A DNA stretch of 6,619 nucleotides from Acidobacteriaceae bacterium (GTDB taxonomy: Bacteria > Acidobacteriota > Terriglobia > Terriglobales > Acidobacteriaceae), in the NCBI GenBank assembly GCA_003152795.1, contig PMBA01000252.1, positions 5,798 to 12,416 of the forward strand. The letters are read 5' to 3'. The notes below the pieces were generated by a model. It made no database searches. It saw only the letters and a list, made by a program, of their open reading frames with translations, and was not told where the DNA came from. Positions 1 to 6,458 of the stretch are shown here, in pieces (position 1 is the first letter of the stretch; each line of letters begins with the position of its first letter). Made by a program: the position numbers and the translations under genes.

Positions 1-689
1 ATCCGGTCGGCATCGCCGTGGATGACCAGTGTGGGCACGTCAATGCGGGCAAGATCCTTTCTAAAATCGGTCAGCCACGCCGCAACACAATCCAGAGTGC
101 CCTTGGGCGAGGCGCCGGCCGCGATGTTCCAGCTTAGCTGCACCACTTGGTCACTGATCAGTTTGCCGCCGAGCACGTCCACGTTGAAGAAGTCCTTGAG
201 AAATTTCGCAAGAAAGGCTGGACGATCCGCAGCCAGCGCTTTCTCGATCCCGTCGAACACCGTGCGATCGACACCTTCCGGATTATCACTGGTCTTCAGC
301 AAGAACGGCGGGATCGAGGAGATAAACACAACCTTACTCACACCCTCTGTTCCATAGGTACCCAGATAACGGGCCAACTCGCCGCCTCCCATCGAAAAGC
401 CTACCAGGGCAAATTCGCGAAGGCCGAGCTCGGTCACGACCTTCCGCAGGTCCTCGGCAAGAGTGTCGTAGTTGTAGCCTTCGTTCGGCTGGCTTGACTT
501 GCCAAAGCCTCGGCGATCGTAGGTGATCACCCGATGCCCCGCCTTCAGCAGGGCCGGAACCTGCTTCTCCCACGAAGCCCCGCTCAGCGGCCAGCCGTGG
601 ACCAGCACGACCGGCTTGCCCGTGCCGTGATCTTCATAGTAGAGATCGATGTTGCCGGAATTTTCCTTACCAACGGTAATGTATGGCAT
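1..689 (-). CDS. Alpha/beta hydrolase, non-heme haloperoxidase/arylesterase type (C-terminus cut by window edge)
   Basis: The 229 visible residues begin MPYITVGKENSGNIDLYYED and look like the cofactor-free chloroperoxidase/esterase branch of the alpha/beta-hydrolase fold. Visible family features are the oxyanion-hole motif HGWP (31-34), YDRRGFGKS (57-65), the nucleophile elbow G97-F-S99-M-G-G with Ser99 as probable nucleophile, and HGDAD near 224-228, where Asp228 is the probable acid of the triad. The catalytic His and roughly the last 45 residues lie beyond base 1. There is no signal peptide, so the protein is probably cytoplasmic. The ATG at 687-689 is supported by AAGGAG (complement of 697-702) seven bases upstream. 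Such proteins hydrolyse small esters or lactones, and many show perhydrolase side activity; the natural substrate cannot be read from sequence. The gene diverges from nfnA and is probably functionally unrelated to it. The family is sure, the substrate unknown. Confidence 0.9.
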   Translation of the reverse strand, partial: MPYITVGKENSGNIDLYYEDHGTGKPVVLVHGWPLSGASWEKQVPALLKAGHRVITYDRRGFGKSSQPNEGYNYDTLAEDLRKVVTELGLREFALVGFSMGGGELARYLGTYGTEGVSKVVFISSIPPFLLKTSDNPEGVDRTVFDGIEKALAADRPAFLAKFLKDFFNVDVLGGKLISDQVVQLSWNIAAGASPKGTLDCVAAWLTDFRKDLARIDVPTLVIHGDADR

Positions 690-751
690 CGAAATTCTCC
701 TTCGCGTCTGGATTGATGTTGATCGCCAATTCGGTCAAGGTCGTCTTCTCA

Positions 752-769
752 GGGTTAGATGTCTGACCC
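752..769. repeat. Imperfect 18-bp dyad upstream of the hydrolase
   Basis: GGGTTAG and CTGACCC flank a 4-base centre. The arms pair in six of seven positions, plus a G-T wobble if transcribed. The dyad lies 62 bases upstream of the hydrolase start codon. It could be an operator for that gene or a small leader hairpin. No regulator gene is present in the window to support either reading, so this is only a candidate. Confidence 0.3.
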
Positions 770-875
770 GCCCGGAGGTCGCGATTTCTCTCCCACCCTT
801 ACGGCATCCCGATGGAGCCCAGCGACGCGCTCTGACGGTAACGCGGCCTTTACCACGGGCTGCTTGTGGGAAATC

Positions 876-897
876 CGTGATCCTACTCGCAATCACG
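876..897. repeat. Inverted repeat CGTGAT-N10-ATCACG abutting the CRP/FNR-type site
   Basis: Perfect 6-base arms at 876-881 and 892-897 flank 10 bases, and the right arm ends exactly where the TGTGA palindrome starts at 898. The arms contain GTGAT/ATCAC, close to CRP half-sites, but the spacing is 10 rather than 6, so this is not a second standard site. It may be an auxiliary operator, or chance in a short spacer. Confidence 0.3.
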
Positions 898-913
898 TGT
901 GACGCTTGTCACA
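898..913 (+). promoter_or_regulatory. CRP/FNR-family operator upstream of nfnAB
   Basis: The site reads TGTGACGCTTGTCACA, a perfect TGTGA-N6-TCACA palindrome whose inner bases extend the symmetry to TGTGAC-N4-GTCACA. TGTGA-N6-TCACA is the classical CRP consensus, and related activators of the CRP/FNR superfamily use close variants. Its centre is 57 bases upstream of the nfnA ATG. With GACAAT (936-941) as -10 box, the centre falls near -42, consistent with activation. A second site with the same TGTGACGC left half lies before vorC at 3348-3363. The regulator, and whether its signal is cAMP, oxygen, NO or another, cannot be told from the sequence. Confidence 0.72.
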
Positions 914-962
914 GCCACTTGGCTTCGTACTCCGGGACAATGTCTTGTAAGCATCCGAACAC

Positions 963-1856
963 ATGTTCAAAATCCTGCACGCTGAGTTCCTGGCGCCCGG
1001 TATCAAACGGTTCGAAATTGAGGCGCCGCGCATTGCACATAAACAAAAACCGGGACAATTCGTAATCCTGCGGCTCTACGAGCAGGGTGAACGCATCCCG
1101 ATCACCATCGAACACTCCGACCCCGAGCGCGGCACCATTCGGATTGTGGTGCAATCGGCCGGCAAAACCACCACCCTTCTCAATTCCCTGAATACCGGCG
1201 ATTCCATCCTTAATGTGGTTGGGCCGCTGGGGAAACCGTCGGACATCGAGAAGTTCGGCACCGTGGTGGTAATGGGCGGCGGCGTAGGCACGGCAATGGC
1301 GTATCCCACGGCGGCGGCCCTGAAACATGCCGGCAATCGCGTGATCACCATCGTCGGAGCGCGCAACAAAGAGCTGGTCATTCTGGAGCGCGAACTGCGA
1401 GAGTGCAGCGATGCTCTGATGATTACCACCGATGACGGCAGCTACGCCGACAAAGGCTTCGTCACCGACAAGCTCCGCCAGTTGATCGAGAACGGCACGC
1501 GCATCGACCTGGTGCTGGCCATCGGCCCCATCCCGATGATGCGGGCGGTCGCGGAGATGACTCGGAAAGAGCACATCCGCACCGTGGTCAGCCTGAACCC
1601 CATCATGATCGACGGTACCGGCATGTGCGGCGGCTGCCGCGTGCTGGTCGACGGCAAGAGCGAGTTCGCCTGCGTGGACGGCCCCGAATTCGATGCGCAC
1701 CGCGTCGACTTCTCCGTGCTCGTGCAGCGCAATTCGATGTACCGAACGGCGGAGCAGAAGTCCATGGAGGCGTTTCAGCAGGATCCCGAGTCGCAGGTAG
1801 AGGCTATTCATGCCGAGCAGACCGGCGCGTGCGCACTGAAAGGAATCGACCGGTGA
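963..1856 (+). CDS. nfnA: NfnA: small subunit of NADH-dependent reduced ferredoxin:NADP+ oxidoreductase (FAD, [2Fe-2S])
   Basis: This 297-residue protein is of the dihydroorotate dehydrogenase electron-transfer (PyrK-like)/SudB family. It has a ferredoxin-reductase FAD barrel with R44-I-P-I-T, an NAD-binding domain with GGGVGTAMAYP (105-115), the conserved TDDGSYADKGFVTD stretch (156-169), and a C-terminal [2Fe-2S] site. The cluster ligands appear to be Asp217, Cys222, Cys225 and Cys237 in D-G-T-G-M-C-G-G-C. The Asp ligand at this spacing is the pattern known from the Thermotoga Nfn structure, and PyrK normally has four Cys. NfnA binds NADH and, with NfnB, couples reduced ferredoxin and NADH oxidation to NADP+ reduction in the cytoplasm. 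The start matches family N-termini but lacks a good Shine-Dalgarno sequence. The stop overlaps nfnB by four bases. Older names are SudB and sulfide dehydrogenase subunit beta. Confidence 0.9.
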   Translation: MFKILHAEFLAPGIKRFEIEAPRIAHKQKPGQFVILRLYEQGERIPITIEHSDPERGTIRIVVQSAGKTTTLLNSLNTGDSILNVVGPLGKPSDIEKFGTVVVMGGGVGTAMAYPTAAALKHAGNRVITIVGARNKELVILERELRECSDALMITTDDGSYADKGFVTDKLRQLIENGTRIDLVLAIGPIPMMRAVAEMTRKEHIRTVVSLNPIMIDGTGMCGGCRVLVDGKSEFACVDGPEFDAHRVDFSVLVQRNSMYRTAEQKSMEAFQQDPESQVEAIHAEQTGACALKGIDR

Positions 1857-3310
1857 CCCAATCTCCTAAACCTCCCTTGCTGAATGTCCTCCCTCTGAAA
1901 GAGCGGATGAAGTTGCCCCGGCAGCACATGCTGGAGCAGCCTGCGCTCGAGCGCGCCACCAATTTCACCGAGGTAAACCTGGGCTATTCCGAAGAACTGG
2001 CGCGGCAGGAAGCGGCGCGCTGCCTGGAGTGCGCCAAGCCCAAATGCACCATCGACTGTCCGGTCGGCGTCAAGGTGAAAGAGTTCGTGCAGTTGATTGT
2101 GGCCGGCGACTTCATGGGCGCGGCCGCCAAAATCCGCGAAGACAATGTGCTGCCAGCCATTACCGGGCGCGTGTGTCCGCAGGAAGACCACTGCGAAGGC
2201 GGCTGCTTGATGGGCAAGAAGGTTCAGCCGCTGGGCATTGGGTATCTGGAGCGCTTTGTCGCCGACTACGAGCAGCGCCACCTCGACATCAGCAACCTGC
2301 CCAAAGCGCCGCCGACAGGGAAGAAGGTAGCCATCGTCGGCAGCGGTCCGTCCGGCCTGACCGCGGCGGGCGATCTGGTTCAACGGGGACACCAGGTTCA
2401 CGTTTTCGAGGCGCTGCACACGCCCGGCGGAGTGCTGGTGTATGGCATCCCCGAGTTCCGCCTGCCCAAGCAGATCATCCGCGAGCAGATCGATTACATG
2501 CGCGCCATGGGCGTAGTGTTTGAAACCGACGTAGTCGTGGGACGCACCGTCACCATCGACGAACTGATGGAAGAGGAAGGCTACGACGCGGTGTTTATCG
2601 GCACCGGCGCCGGCCTTCCGCAGTTCATGGGCATTCCCGGCGAGCATTTCAATGGCGTCTATTCGGCGAACGAGTTCCTGACCCGCATCAACCTGATGCA
2701 TGCCTACGAGTTCCCGAAGTACGACGAACCCATGGTGGATTTCCGCGGCAAGAATGTCGCCGTCGTCGGTGGCGGGAACACCGCGCTTGATGCGATCCGC
2801 TCGGCATTGCGACTGGGGGCGGGGAAGGCCTTCATTCTCTATCGCCGCAGCGAGGCGGAGATGCCGGCGCGCAAGGAAGAAGTCGAACATGCCAAGCAGG
2901 AAGGCATCGAATTCCAGGTGCTTGCCGCCCCCCTCGAGTTCCTCGACGACGGCAAGGGGTGGCTGACCGCAGCACGCTGCCAGAAGATGGCCCTCGGCGA
3001 ACCGGATGCTTCCGGGAGACGGCGTCCGGTTCCAATTGAAGGCTCCGAATACGAAATTCCTCTTGCCGTAGCCGTTATCGCGATCGGGACCAGTGCCAAT
3101 CCGATTGTCCAGAGCACCACGCCGGGTTTGAACACGAACAAGCGGAACTACATCGAGGCCGATCCCACGACCCAGCGCACCTCGCGCAAGGGCGTTTTCG
3201 CTGGCGGTGACATCGTCACGGGAAGCGCGACCGTGATTTTGGCCATGGGAGCTGGACGGCGCGCTGCGAAATCGATCCATGAGTATCTGTCTACGTCCGG
3301 CGATTGGTAA
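1853..3310 (+). CDS. nfnB: NfnB: large subunit of NADH-dependent reduced ferredoxin:NADP+ oxidoreductase (GltD-like, FAD, 2x[4Fe-4S])
   Basis: I chose the GTG at 1853. It overlaps the nfnA stop as GTGA, has AAAGGA about 8 bases upstream, and gives 485 residues, close to the usual 460-480. The N-terminus carries two [4Fe-4S] sites: C57-x2-C60-x4-C65-x3-C69 and C108-x5-C114-x3-C118. Seven Cys for eight ligands fits the family, where one ligand is a Glu; E111 is a candidate. The FAD-binding fold is at 158-187 (G163-S-G-P-S-G168). The NADP(H) fold is at 301-340, with GGGNTALD and YRRSEAEMPAR, whose Arg pair suits the NADP 2'-phosphate. The C-terminal flavin motif GVFAGGDIVTG is at 447-457. NfnB is the site of flavin-based electron bifurcation between ferredoxin and the nicotinamides. 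Automated tools often call it glutamate synthase small subunit, but no gltB is nearby and the partner is NfnA. Confidence 0.9.
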   Translation: MTQSPKPPLLNVLPLKERMKLPRQHMLEQPALERATNFTEVNLGYSEELARQEAARCLECAKPKCTIDCPVGVKVKEFVQLIVAGDFMGAAAKIREDNVLPAITGRVCPQEDHCEGGCLMGKKVQPLGIGYLERFVADYEQRHLDISNLPKAPPTGKKVAIVGSGPSGLTAAGDLVQRGHQVHVFEALHTPGGVLVYGIPEFRLPKQIIREQIDYMRAMGVVFETDVVVGRTVTIDELMEEEGYDAVFIGTGAGLPQFMGIPGEHFNGVYSANEFLTRINLMHAYEFPKYDEPMVDFRGKNVAVVGGGNTALDAIRSALRLGAGKAFILYRRSEAEMPARKEEVEHAKQEGIEFQVLAAPLEFLDDGKGWLTAARCQKMALGEPDASGRRRPVPIEGSEYEIPLAVAVIAIGTSANPIVQSTTPGLNTNKRNYIEADPTTQRTSRKGVFAGGDIVTGSATVILAMGAGRRAAKSIHEYLSTSGDW

Positions 3311-3482
3311 CAGGTTGACTGGCAATGACTTAAACGGTAGCTGTTTATGTGACGCACCTCACAATGGAGGGTGCGTAGGGTCACCGCCGCAGCGATGGAC
3401 GGGGCCTGTAATTGAAACTGACAAGGTGCGCCGCGGGCAGGAATTTCCCGCTGGGTGTGTTGGATCGGCAACGAGGTGAAGC
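3311..3482. other. Intergenic region before vorCBA with its own promoter signals
   Basis: These 172 bases between nfnB and vorC contain no credible gene and no clear intrinsic terminator, so read-through from nfnAB is possible. They hold the CRP/FNR-type site at 3348-3363 and TGTAAT at 3407-3412, a five-of-six match to the -10 consensus. With that -10 box the operator centre would fall near -63, close to the classical upstream-activator position of -61.5. No matching -35 box is visible, as expected for an activator-dependent promoter. A short inverted repeat, GCGGG (3433-3437) with CCCGC (3447-3451), lies in the presumed leader. GAGGTGA at 3473-3479 is the vorC ribosome-binding site. Confidence 0.65.
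3348..3363 (+). promoter_or_regulatory. CRP/FNR-family operator upstream of vorCBA
   Basis: The site reads TGTGACGCACCTCACA, again a perfect TGTGA-N6-TCACA match. It shares the first eight bases, and TCACA, with the site before nfnAB. Its centre is about 127 bases upstream of the vorC ATG, leaving room for a leader of roughly 60 bases if TGTAAT at 3407-3412 is the -10 box. It makes vorCBA a likely separate transcription unit controlled by the same regulator as nfnAB. Confidence 0.72.
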
Positions 3483-3761
3483 ATGGCAGGGCAAGCGCGC
3501 GGTAAGGTCACGGTCGATGTCGAAGAGTGCAAGGGATGCGGGCTATGCGTGGAGTGCTGTCCTCCCAAGTGCCTTGAATTGGAGCCGGAGCTGAATGCTT
3601 ACGGGGCCCATCCGGCACACTACACCGGGCAGTGCTGCACCGGTTGTGGAATCTGTTTCTATTGCTGCCCGGAACCGGGCGCGATCACGGTCTACCGCCT
3701 GAAGGCGAAACCCAAGGCGGCCGCGCCGGTGGAGGAGGTCGAACATGCGGCAGCTCTGTAA
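3483..3761 (+). CDS. vorC: VorC: 2x[4Fe-4S] ferredoxin-like subunit of 2-oxoacid:ferredoxin oxidoreductase
   Basis: This 92-residue protein has two [4Fe-4S] motifs: C16-x2-C19-x2-C22-x3-C26-P and C52-x2-C55-x2-C58-x3-C62-P. Extra Cys sit at 25, 30, 51 and 61. It is the delta (ferredoxin-type) subunit of multi-subunit 2-oxoacid oxidoreductases and passes electrons from the TPP site and inner cluster to soluble ferredoxin. The start has GAGGTGA just upstream. The last ~20 residues are Ala/Lys/Pro/Glu-rich and beyond the clusters. This tail also encodes the vorB ribosome-binding site, and the gene overlaps vorB by 17 bases, so the two are probably translationally coupled. korD or porD would be alternative names by homology. 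I prefer vorC because of the vorB-type neighbour and the C-B-A gene order. Confidence 0.87.
   Translation: MAGQARGKVTVDVEECKGCGLCVECCPPKCLELEPELNAYGAHPAHYTGQCCTGCGICFYCCPEPGAITVYRLKAKPKAAAPVEEVEHAAAL
3731..3738 (+). promoter_or_regulatory. Strong ribosome-binding site of vorB inside vorC
   Basis: GGAGGAGG lies six bases before the vorB ATG and within the coding end of vorC. It fixes the vorB start at 3745 and supports coupled translation of the two subunits. Confidence 0.75.
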
Positions 3762-4803
3762 AGGAAACGTGGCGGTGGTAAAAGGTGCGATCCTCGCCGG
3801 GTGTCGCGGGTACTACGGATATCCCATCACTCCAGCCAGCGAAATCGCCGAGGCCGCCGCGCTCTACTTCCCGCAGGTCGGCGGGACATTTATTCAAGCC
3901 GAGAGCGAAGTCGCCGCCATCAACATGGTGTACGGAGCAGCCGCGGCTGGCGTTCGCGTCATGACCGGATCCTCCGGCCCCGGCCTCAGCCTGATGCAGG
4001 AAGGTATGTCGTATCTGGCGGGCGCGGAACTGCCCTGCGTGATCGTCGATGTAATGCGCGGTGGACCGGGCCTGGGCAACATCGCACCCGAACAAAGCGA
4101 CTATTTTGCCATGGTAAAAGGCGGTGGCCACGGCAACTACCGCAATCTCGTGCTCGCTCCCGCATCGGTCCAGGAGATGGCTGAGTTCACCATGCTGGCC
4201 TTCGAGCTCGCCGACAAATATCGCAATCCCGCTGTCATCCTTACCGACGGTTTTGTCGGCCAGATGATGGAGCCGCTCGAACTGGAAGATCGTGAGATTC
4301 AGCCGCCTGAAAAACCATGGGCTGTAAAGGGAACGCCGGAGACGCGCGCCAATCTGATCAGTTCCATTTTTCTCGAAACCGATGAACTGGAAGATCACCA
4401 GCGCAAACTGGAAGCCAAGTACATCCGTGCCCAGGAAGCCGAGACGCGCTACGAACTCTGCCGCACCGAGGATGCCGAAGTGCTCCTCGTCGGTTACGGC
4501 ATCGTCTCCCGAGTATTGCTTTCGACTGTCGAAGCGTTGCGCAAGCAAGGCGTGAAAGCCGGCCTGTTCCGCCCCATCACGCTCTGGCCGTATCCCTCGA
4601 AGGCGCTGGTGGAAGCCGCCAGCAAACGTAACGTGCAAAAGGTGCTGGTCGTCGAATTGAGCAACGGACAAATGGTGGAAGATGTGCGCCTGGCCCTGAA
4701 CGGCAAGGTGCCGGTGGAGTTCTATGGCCGGGTCGGCGGCAATGTGCCTTCCGTCCGCGAGCTCCAGGAACAAGTGTTGTCACGCATCGCCGTGGCGGTC
4801 TGA
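3745..4803 (+). CDS. vorB: VorB: alpha subunit of 2-oxoacid (2-oxoisovalerate-type):ferredoxin oxidoreductase
   Basis: This 352-residue protein is a full-length pyrimidine-binding/transketolase-like alpha subunit. The YPITP motif (26-30) is the conserved active-site loop of the superfamily. AESE (52-55) carries the Glu that activates the TPP aminopyrimidine. MRGGPGLGN (104-112) followed by KGGGHGNYR (125-133) matches the VorB branch; 2-oxoglutarate enzymes (KorA) typically have RGGPSTG here. The C-terminal half is the usual transketolase-C-like domain (about 245-345). With VorA and VorC it oxidatively decarboxylates a 2-oxoacid with CoA to acyl-CoA, CO2 and reduced ferredoxin. Branched-chain 2-oxoacids such as 2-oxoisovalerate are the expected substrates by family. 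Sequence alone does not exclude 2-oxoglutarate, and korA is a common alternative label. The start is set by the strong upstream ribosome-binding site within vorC. Confidence 0.9.
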   Translation: MRQLCKGNVAVVKGAILAGCRGYYGYPITPASEIAEAAALYFPQVGGTFIQAESEVAAINMVYGAAAAGVRVMTGSSGPGLSLMQEGMSYLAGAELPCVIVDVMRGGPGLGNIAPEQSDYFAMVKGGGHGNYRNLVLAPASVQEMAEFTMLAFELADKYRNPAVILTDGFVGQMMEPLELEDREIQPPEKPWAVKGTPETRANLISSIFLETDELEDHQRKLEAKYIRAQEAETRYELCRTEDAEVLLVGYGIVSRVLLSTVEALRKQGVKAGLFRPITLWPYPSKALVEAASKRNVQKVLVVELSNGQMVEDVRLALNGKVPVEFYGRVGGNVPSVRELQEQVLSRIAVAV

Positions 4804-4827
4804 AACCAGGTCCACGACGACCTGGTT
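4804..4827 (+). repeat. Perfect intercistronic hairpin between vorB and vorA
   Basis: AACCAGGTC (4804-4812) and GACCTGGTT (4819-4827) form a perfect 9-bp stem with a 6-base loop. It starts directly after the vorB stop codon and ends three bases before the vorA ribosome-binding site (AGAGGA, 4831-4836). No T-run follows, so it is not a standard intrinsic terminator. An mRNA-stabilising or processing hairpin, or one tuning vorA translation relative to vorB, is more likely. Confidence 0.65.
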
Positions 4828-4844
4828 GAAAGAGGACTACGAAA

Positions 4845-6446
4845 ATGGCAAACGAGCGTGGGGTCAGCGTAGTAGATCCAGAAGTTAAGGTAATAGTTGA
4901 ATCTGAAGCAAAGGCTGTAACAAAGCCCGAAACCAACCCCGACATCAATCCCCAGGACACTGGCGATTACGAGGCGATCCACTCCAAGTCGCCGCTGTTT
5001 TATGACCTGTACGAGCGAAAATCAGAACTGAAGCACCAGACCCACTACTGTCCCGGCTGCGGGCATGGCGTGGTCCACAAGCTGATTGCCGAAGCGTTGC
5101 AGGATCTCGGCGTGCAGGACAAAACGATCTTCGTGAGCCCCGTGGGCTGCTCGGTATTTGCTTACTACTATTTTGACGTCGGCAACGTGCAGGTGGCGCA
5201 TGGCCGTGCCCCCGCTTCTGCAACCGGCATCAAGCGGTCATGTCCCGACAAGATGGTCATCTCTTATCAGGGAGACGGCGACTTGGCAGCAATCGGAACC
5301 GCCGAAATCGTTCATGCCGCCAACCGCGGCGAAAAAATCACTGTCTTCTTCGTGAACAACGGAATCTACGGTATGACGGGCGGACAGTTGGCGCCTACCA
5401 CGCTGGTGGGAATGAAGAGCACAACTTCTCCGTGGGGCCGGCGGCCGTCGAACGAGGGCTTCCCACTCCACATGGCCGAACTGCTTGCCACCCTCGAAGC
5501 TCCGGCATACATCGAACGCGTCGCCCTTTCCGACAGCAAGAACATCATGAAAGCGCGTCGGGCGATCCGCAAGGCGCTTGAAATTCAGCGCAACGGCGGC
5601 GGCTTCTCGTTTGTCGAAATCCTGTCGCCCTGTCCAACCATATGGGGCAAGGATCCCGTGGAAGCGCGCCGCTGGGTGCTCGAGAAGATGACGCCCACTT
5701 TCCCCCTGAATGTGTTCCGCGACCATCAGCCGGAGATGCCCTCGGGCAGTAAGGCCGAAAAGGTGCCGCCGCAACACTCCGTGGCCGAAGTGTTGGGAAT
5801 CACCCCGCTTGGCATCACTCCGAAAACGGGAGGCACGGACGCTTCAAAACCAAAACACGCCCATCGCTTCAAGGACGTAAAGATCAAGATCGCGGGCTTT
5901 GGAGGCCAGGGCGTCCTTCTGCTCGGGCAGCTCCTGATCGAAATGGGCATGCGCGAAGGACTGGAAGTCAGTTGGCTGCCCTCCTATGGTCCGGAGATGC
6001 GCTCCGGCAGCGCGCACTGTCATGTCTGCCTGTCGAAAGAGCGCATCGGAACTCCCCTGATCTCGCATCCCGATGTGCTGGTTGCCATGAATGAGTACTC
6101 CCTGAAAAAGTTTGCCCATGAAGTAGTCAGTGGCGGAGTCATTCTTTACAACGGCGCCAGCCTTCCTGCCGGCTTTTCTGCCCCGGAAGTGCAGGTGGTC
6201 GCGATTCCCGCTTCAGAGATCGCCGACAAACTCGGTTCGACGAAAGTAACCAACATCGTACTGATGGGCGCGCTGCTGGAAGAGACCGAGTGCCTGGCTC
6301 CGGGAACCGCCTTGAGCGTGCTCGAAGACAAAGTCAAGAAACTCGATCTGCTCGAAATCGATCGTAAAGCGCTCACCGCGGGCCGGCTGTTTATCGATGA
6401 GCAGGCGCACATTGGCGCGGTCAGTCAGCCCGACGGCTTCGCTTAG
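4845..6446 (+). CDS. vorA: VorA: fused TPP-binding beta and gamma subunits of 2-oxoacid:ferredoxin oxidoreductase
   Basis: This 533-residue protein joins two subunits that many relatives encode separately. Residues 1-50 are an acidic, Lys/Pro-rich, low-complexity extension with no recognisable motif. Residues 51-295 are the TPP beta domain. Its probable [4Fe-4S] ligands are C69-x2-C72, C102 (VGCS) and C263 (SPCP), and its TPP/Mg motif is G143-D-G-D146 with N171-N-x-I-Y-G-M-T. Residues 296-341 form a Pro/Gly/Lys-rich linker. Residues 342-520 are the gamma domain, with GFGGQG (351-356) and SYGPEMRSG (380-388). From memory, the Methanothermobacter VorA is also a beta-gamma fusion of about 480 residues, so this protein minus its extension is the expected size. 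The ATG has AGAGGA 8 bases upstream. Substrate assignment (2-oxoisovalerate type) is by family and not proven. Confidence 0.9.
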   Translation: MANERGVSVVDPEVKVIVESEAKAVTKPETNPDINPQDTGDYEAIHSKSPLFYDLYERKSELKHQTHYCPGCGHGVVHKLIAEALQDLGVQDKTIFVSPVGCSVFAYYYFDVGNVQVAHGRAPASATGIKRSCPDKMVISYQGDGDLAAIGTAEIVHAANRGEKITVFFVNNGIYGMTGGQLAPTTLVGMKSTTSPWGRRPSNEGFPLHMAELLATLEAPAYIERVALSDSKNIMKARRAIRKALEIQRNGGGFSFVEILSPCPTIWGKDPVEARRWVLEKMTPTFPLNVFRDHQPEMPSGSKAEKVPPQHSVAEVLGITPLGITPKTGGTDASKPKHAHRFKDVKIKIAGFGGQGVLLLGQLLIEMGMREGLEVSWLPSYGPEMRSGSAHCHVCLSKERIGTPLISHPDVLVAMNEYSLKKFAHEVVSGGVILYNGASLPAGFSAPEVQVVAIPASEIADKLGSTKVTNIVLMGALLEETECLAPGTALSVLEDKVKKLDLLEIDRKALTAGRLFIDEQAHIGAVSQPDGFA

Positions 6447-6458
6447 AAAAGTAGATAA

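Larger units (their letters stand above)
690..962. other. Divergent intergenic region between hydrolase and nfnA
   Basis: These 273 bases separate two diverging genes and show no convincing coding sequence. They hold the hydrolase ribosome-binding site (697-702), an imperfect dyad at 752-769, an inverted repeat at 876-897 and a CRP/FNR-type palindrome at 898-913. On the minus strand a TTGACC resembling a -35 box lies about 45 bases before the hydrolase start, but no good -10 box follows it at the right spacing. On the plus strand GACAAT at 936-941 matches the -10 consensus in four of six positions. It is placed so that the palindrome would be centred near -42, which is typical of an activator overlapping the -35 position. 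nfnA has no strong Shine-Dalgarno sequence in the bases before its ATG. Confidence 0.7.

Noticed and set aside
22..497. Plus-strand open frames across the hydrolase
   Set aside because: The minus strand encodes a clear alpha/beta hydrolase with nucleophile elbow and ribosome-binding site; the plus frames lack motifs.
909..1811. Minus-strand open frame of 300 codons opposite nfnA
   Set aside because: It is a shadow of nfnA and has no motif; it also runs across the CRP/FNR-type site and promoter region.
963..1856. Dihydroorotate dehydrogenase electron-transfer subunit (pyrK)
   Set aside because: No pyrD is adjacent, the Asp-containing [2Fe-2S] pattern is that of NfnA, and the partner gene is nfnB.
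1853..3310. Glutamate synthase small subunit (gltD)
   Set aside because: Its homology is real, but no gltB is present and the overlap with a SudB/NfnA-type gene fits Nfn.
1808..3325. Long minus-strand open frame (505 codons) opposite nfnB
   Set aside because: The plus frame encodes NfnB with all its cofactor motifs. The antisense frame is His/Arg/Gly-rich with no recognisable domain, a common artefact of GC-rich codon bias.
3685..4773. Minus-strand open frame of 362 codons opposite vorB
   Set aside because: It is a shadow of vorB; its composition is not protein-like and no family is recognisable.
4804..4827. Intrinsic terminator after vorB
   Set aside because: There is no T-run after the stem, and vorA begins 17 bases later with a ribosome-binding site and is needed for the same enzyme.
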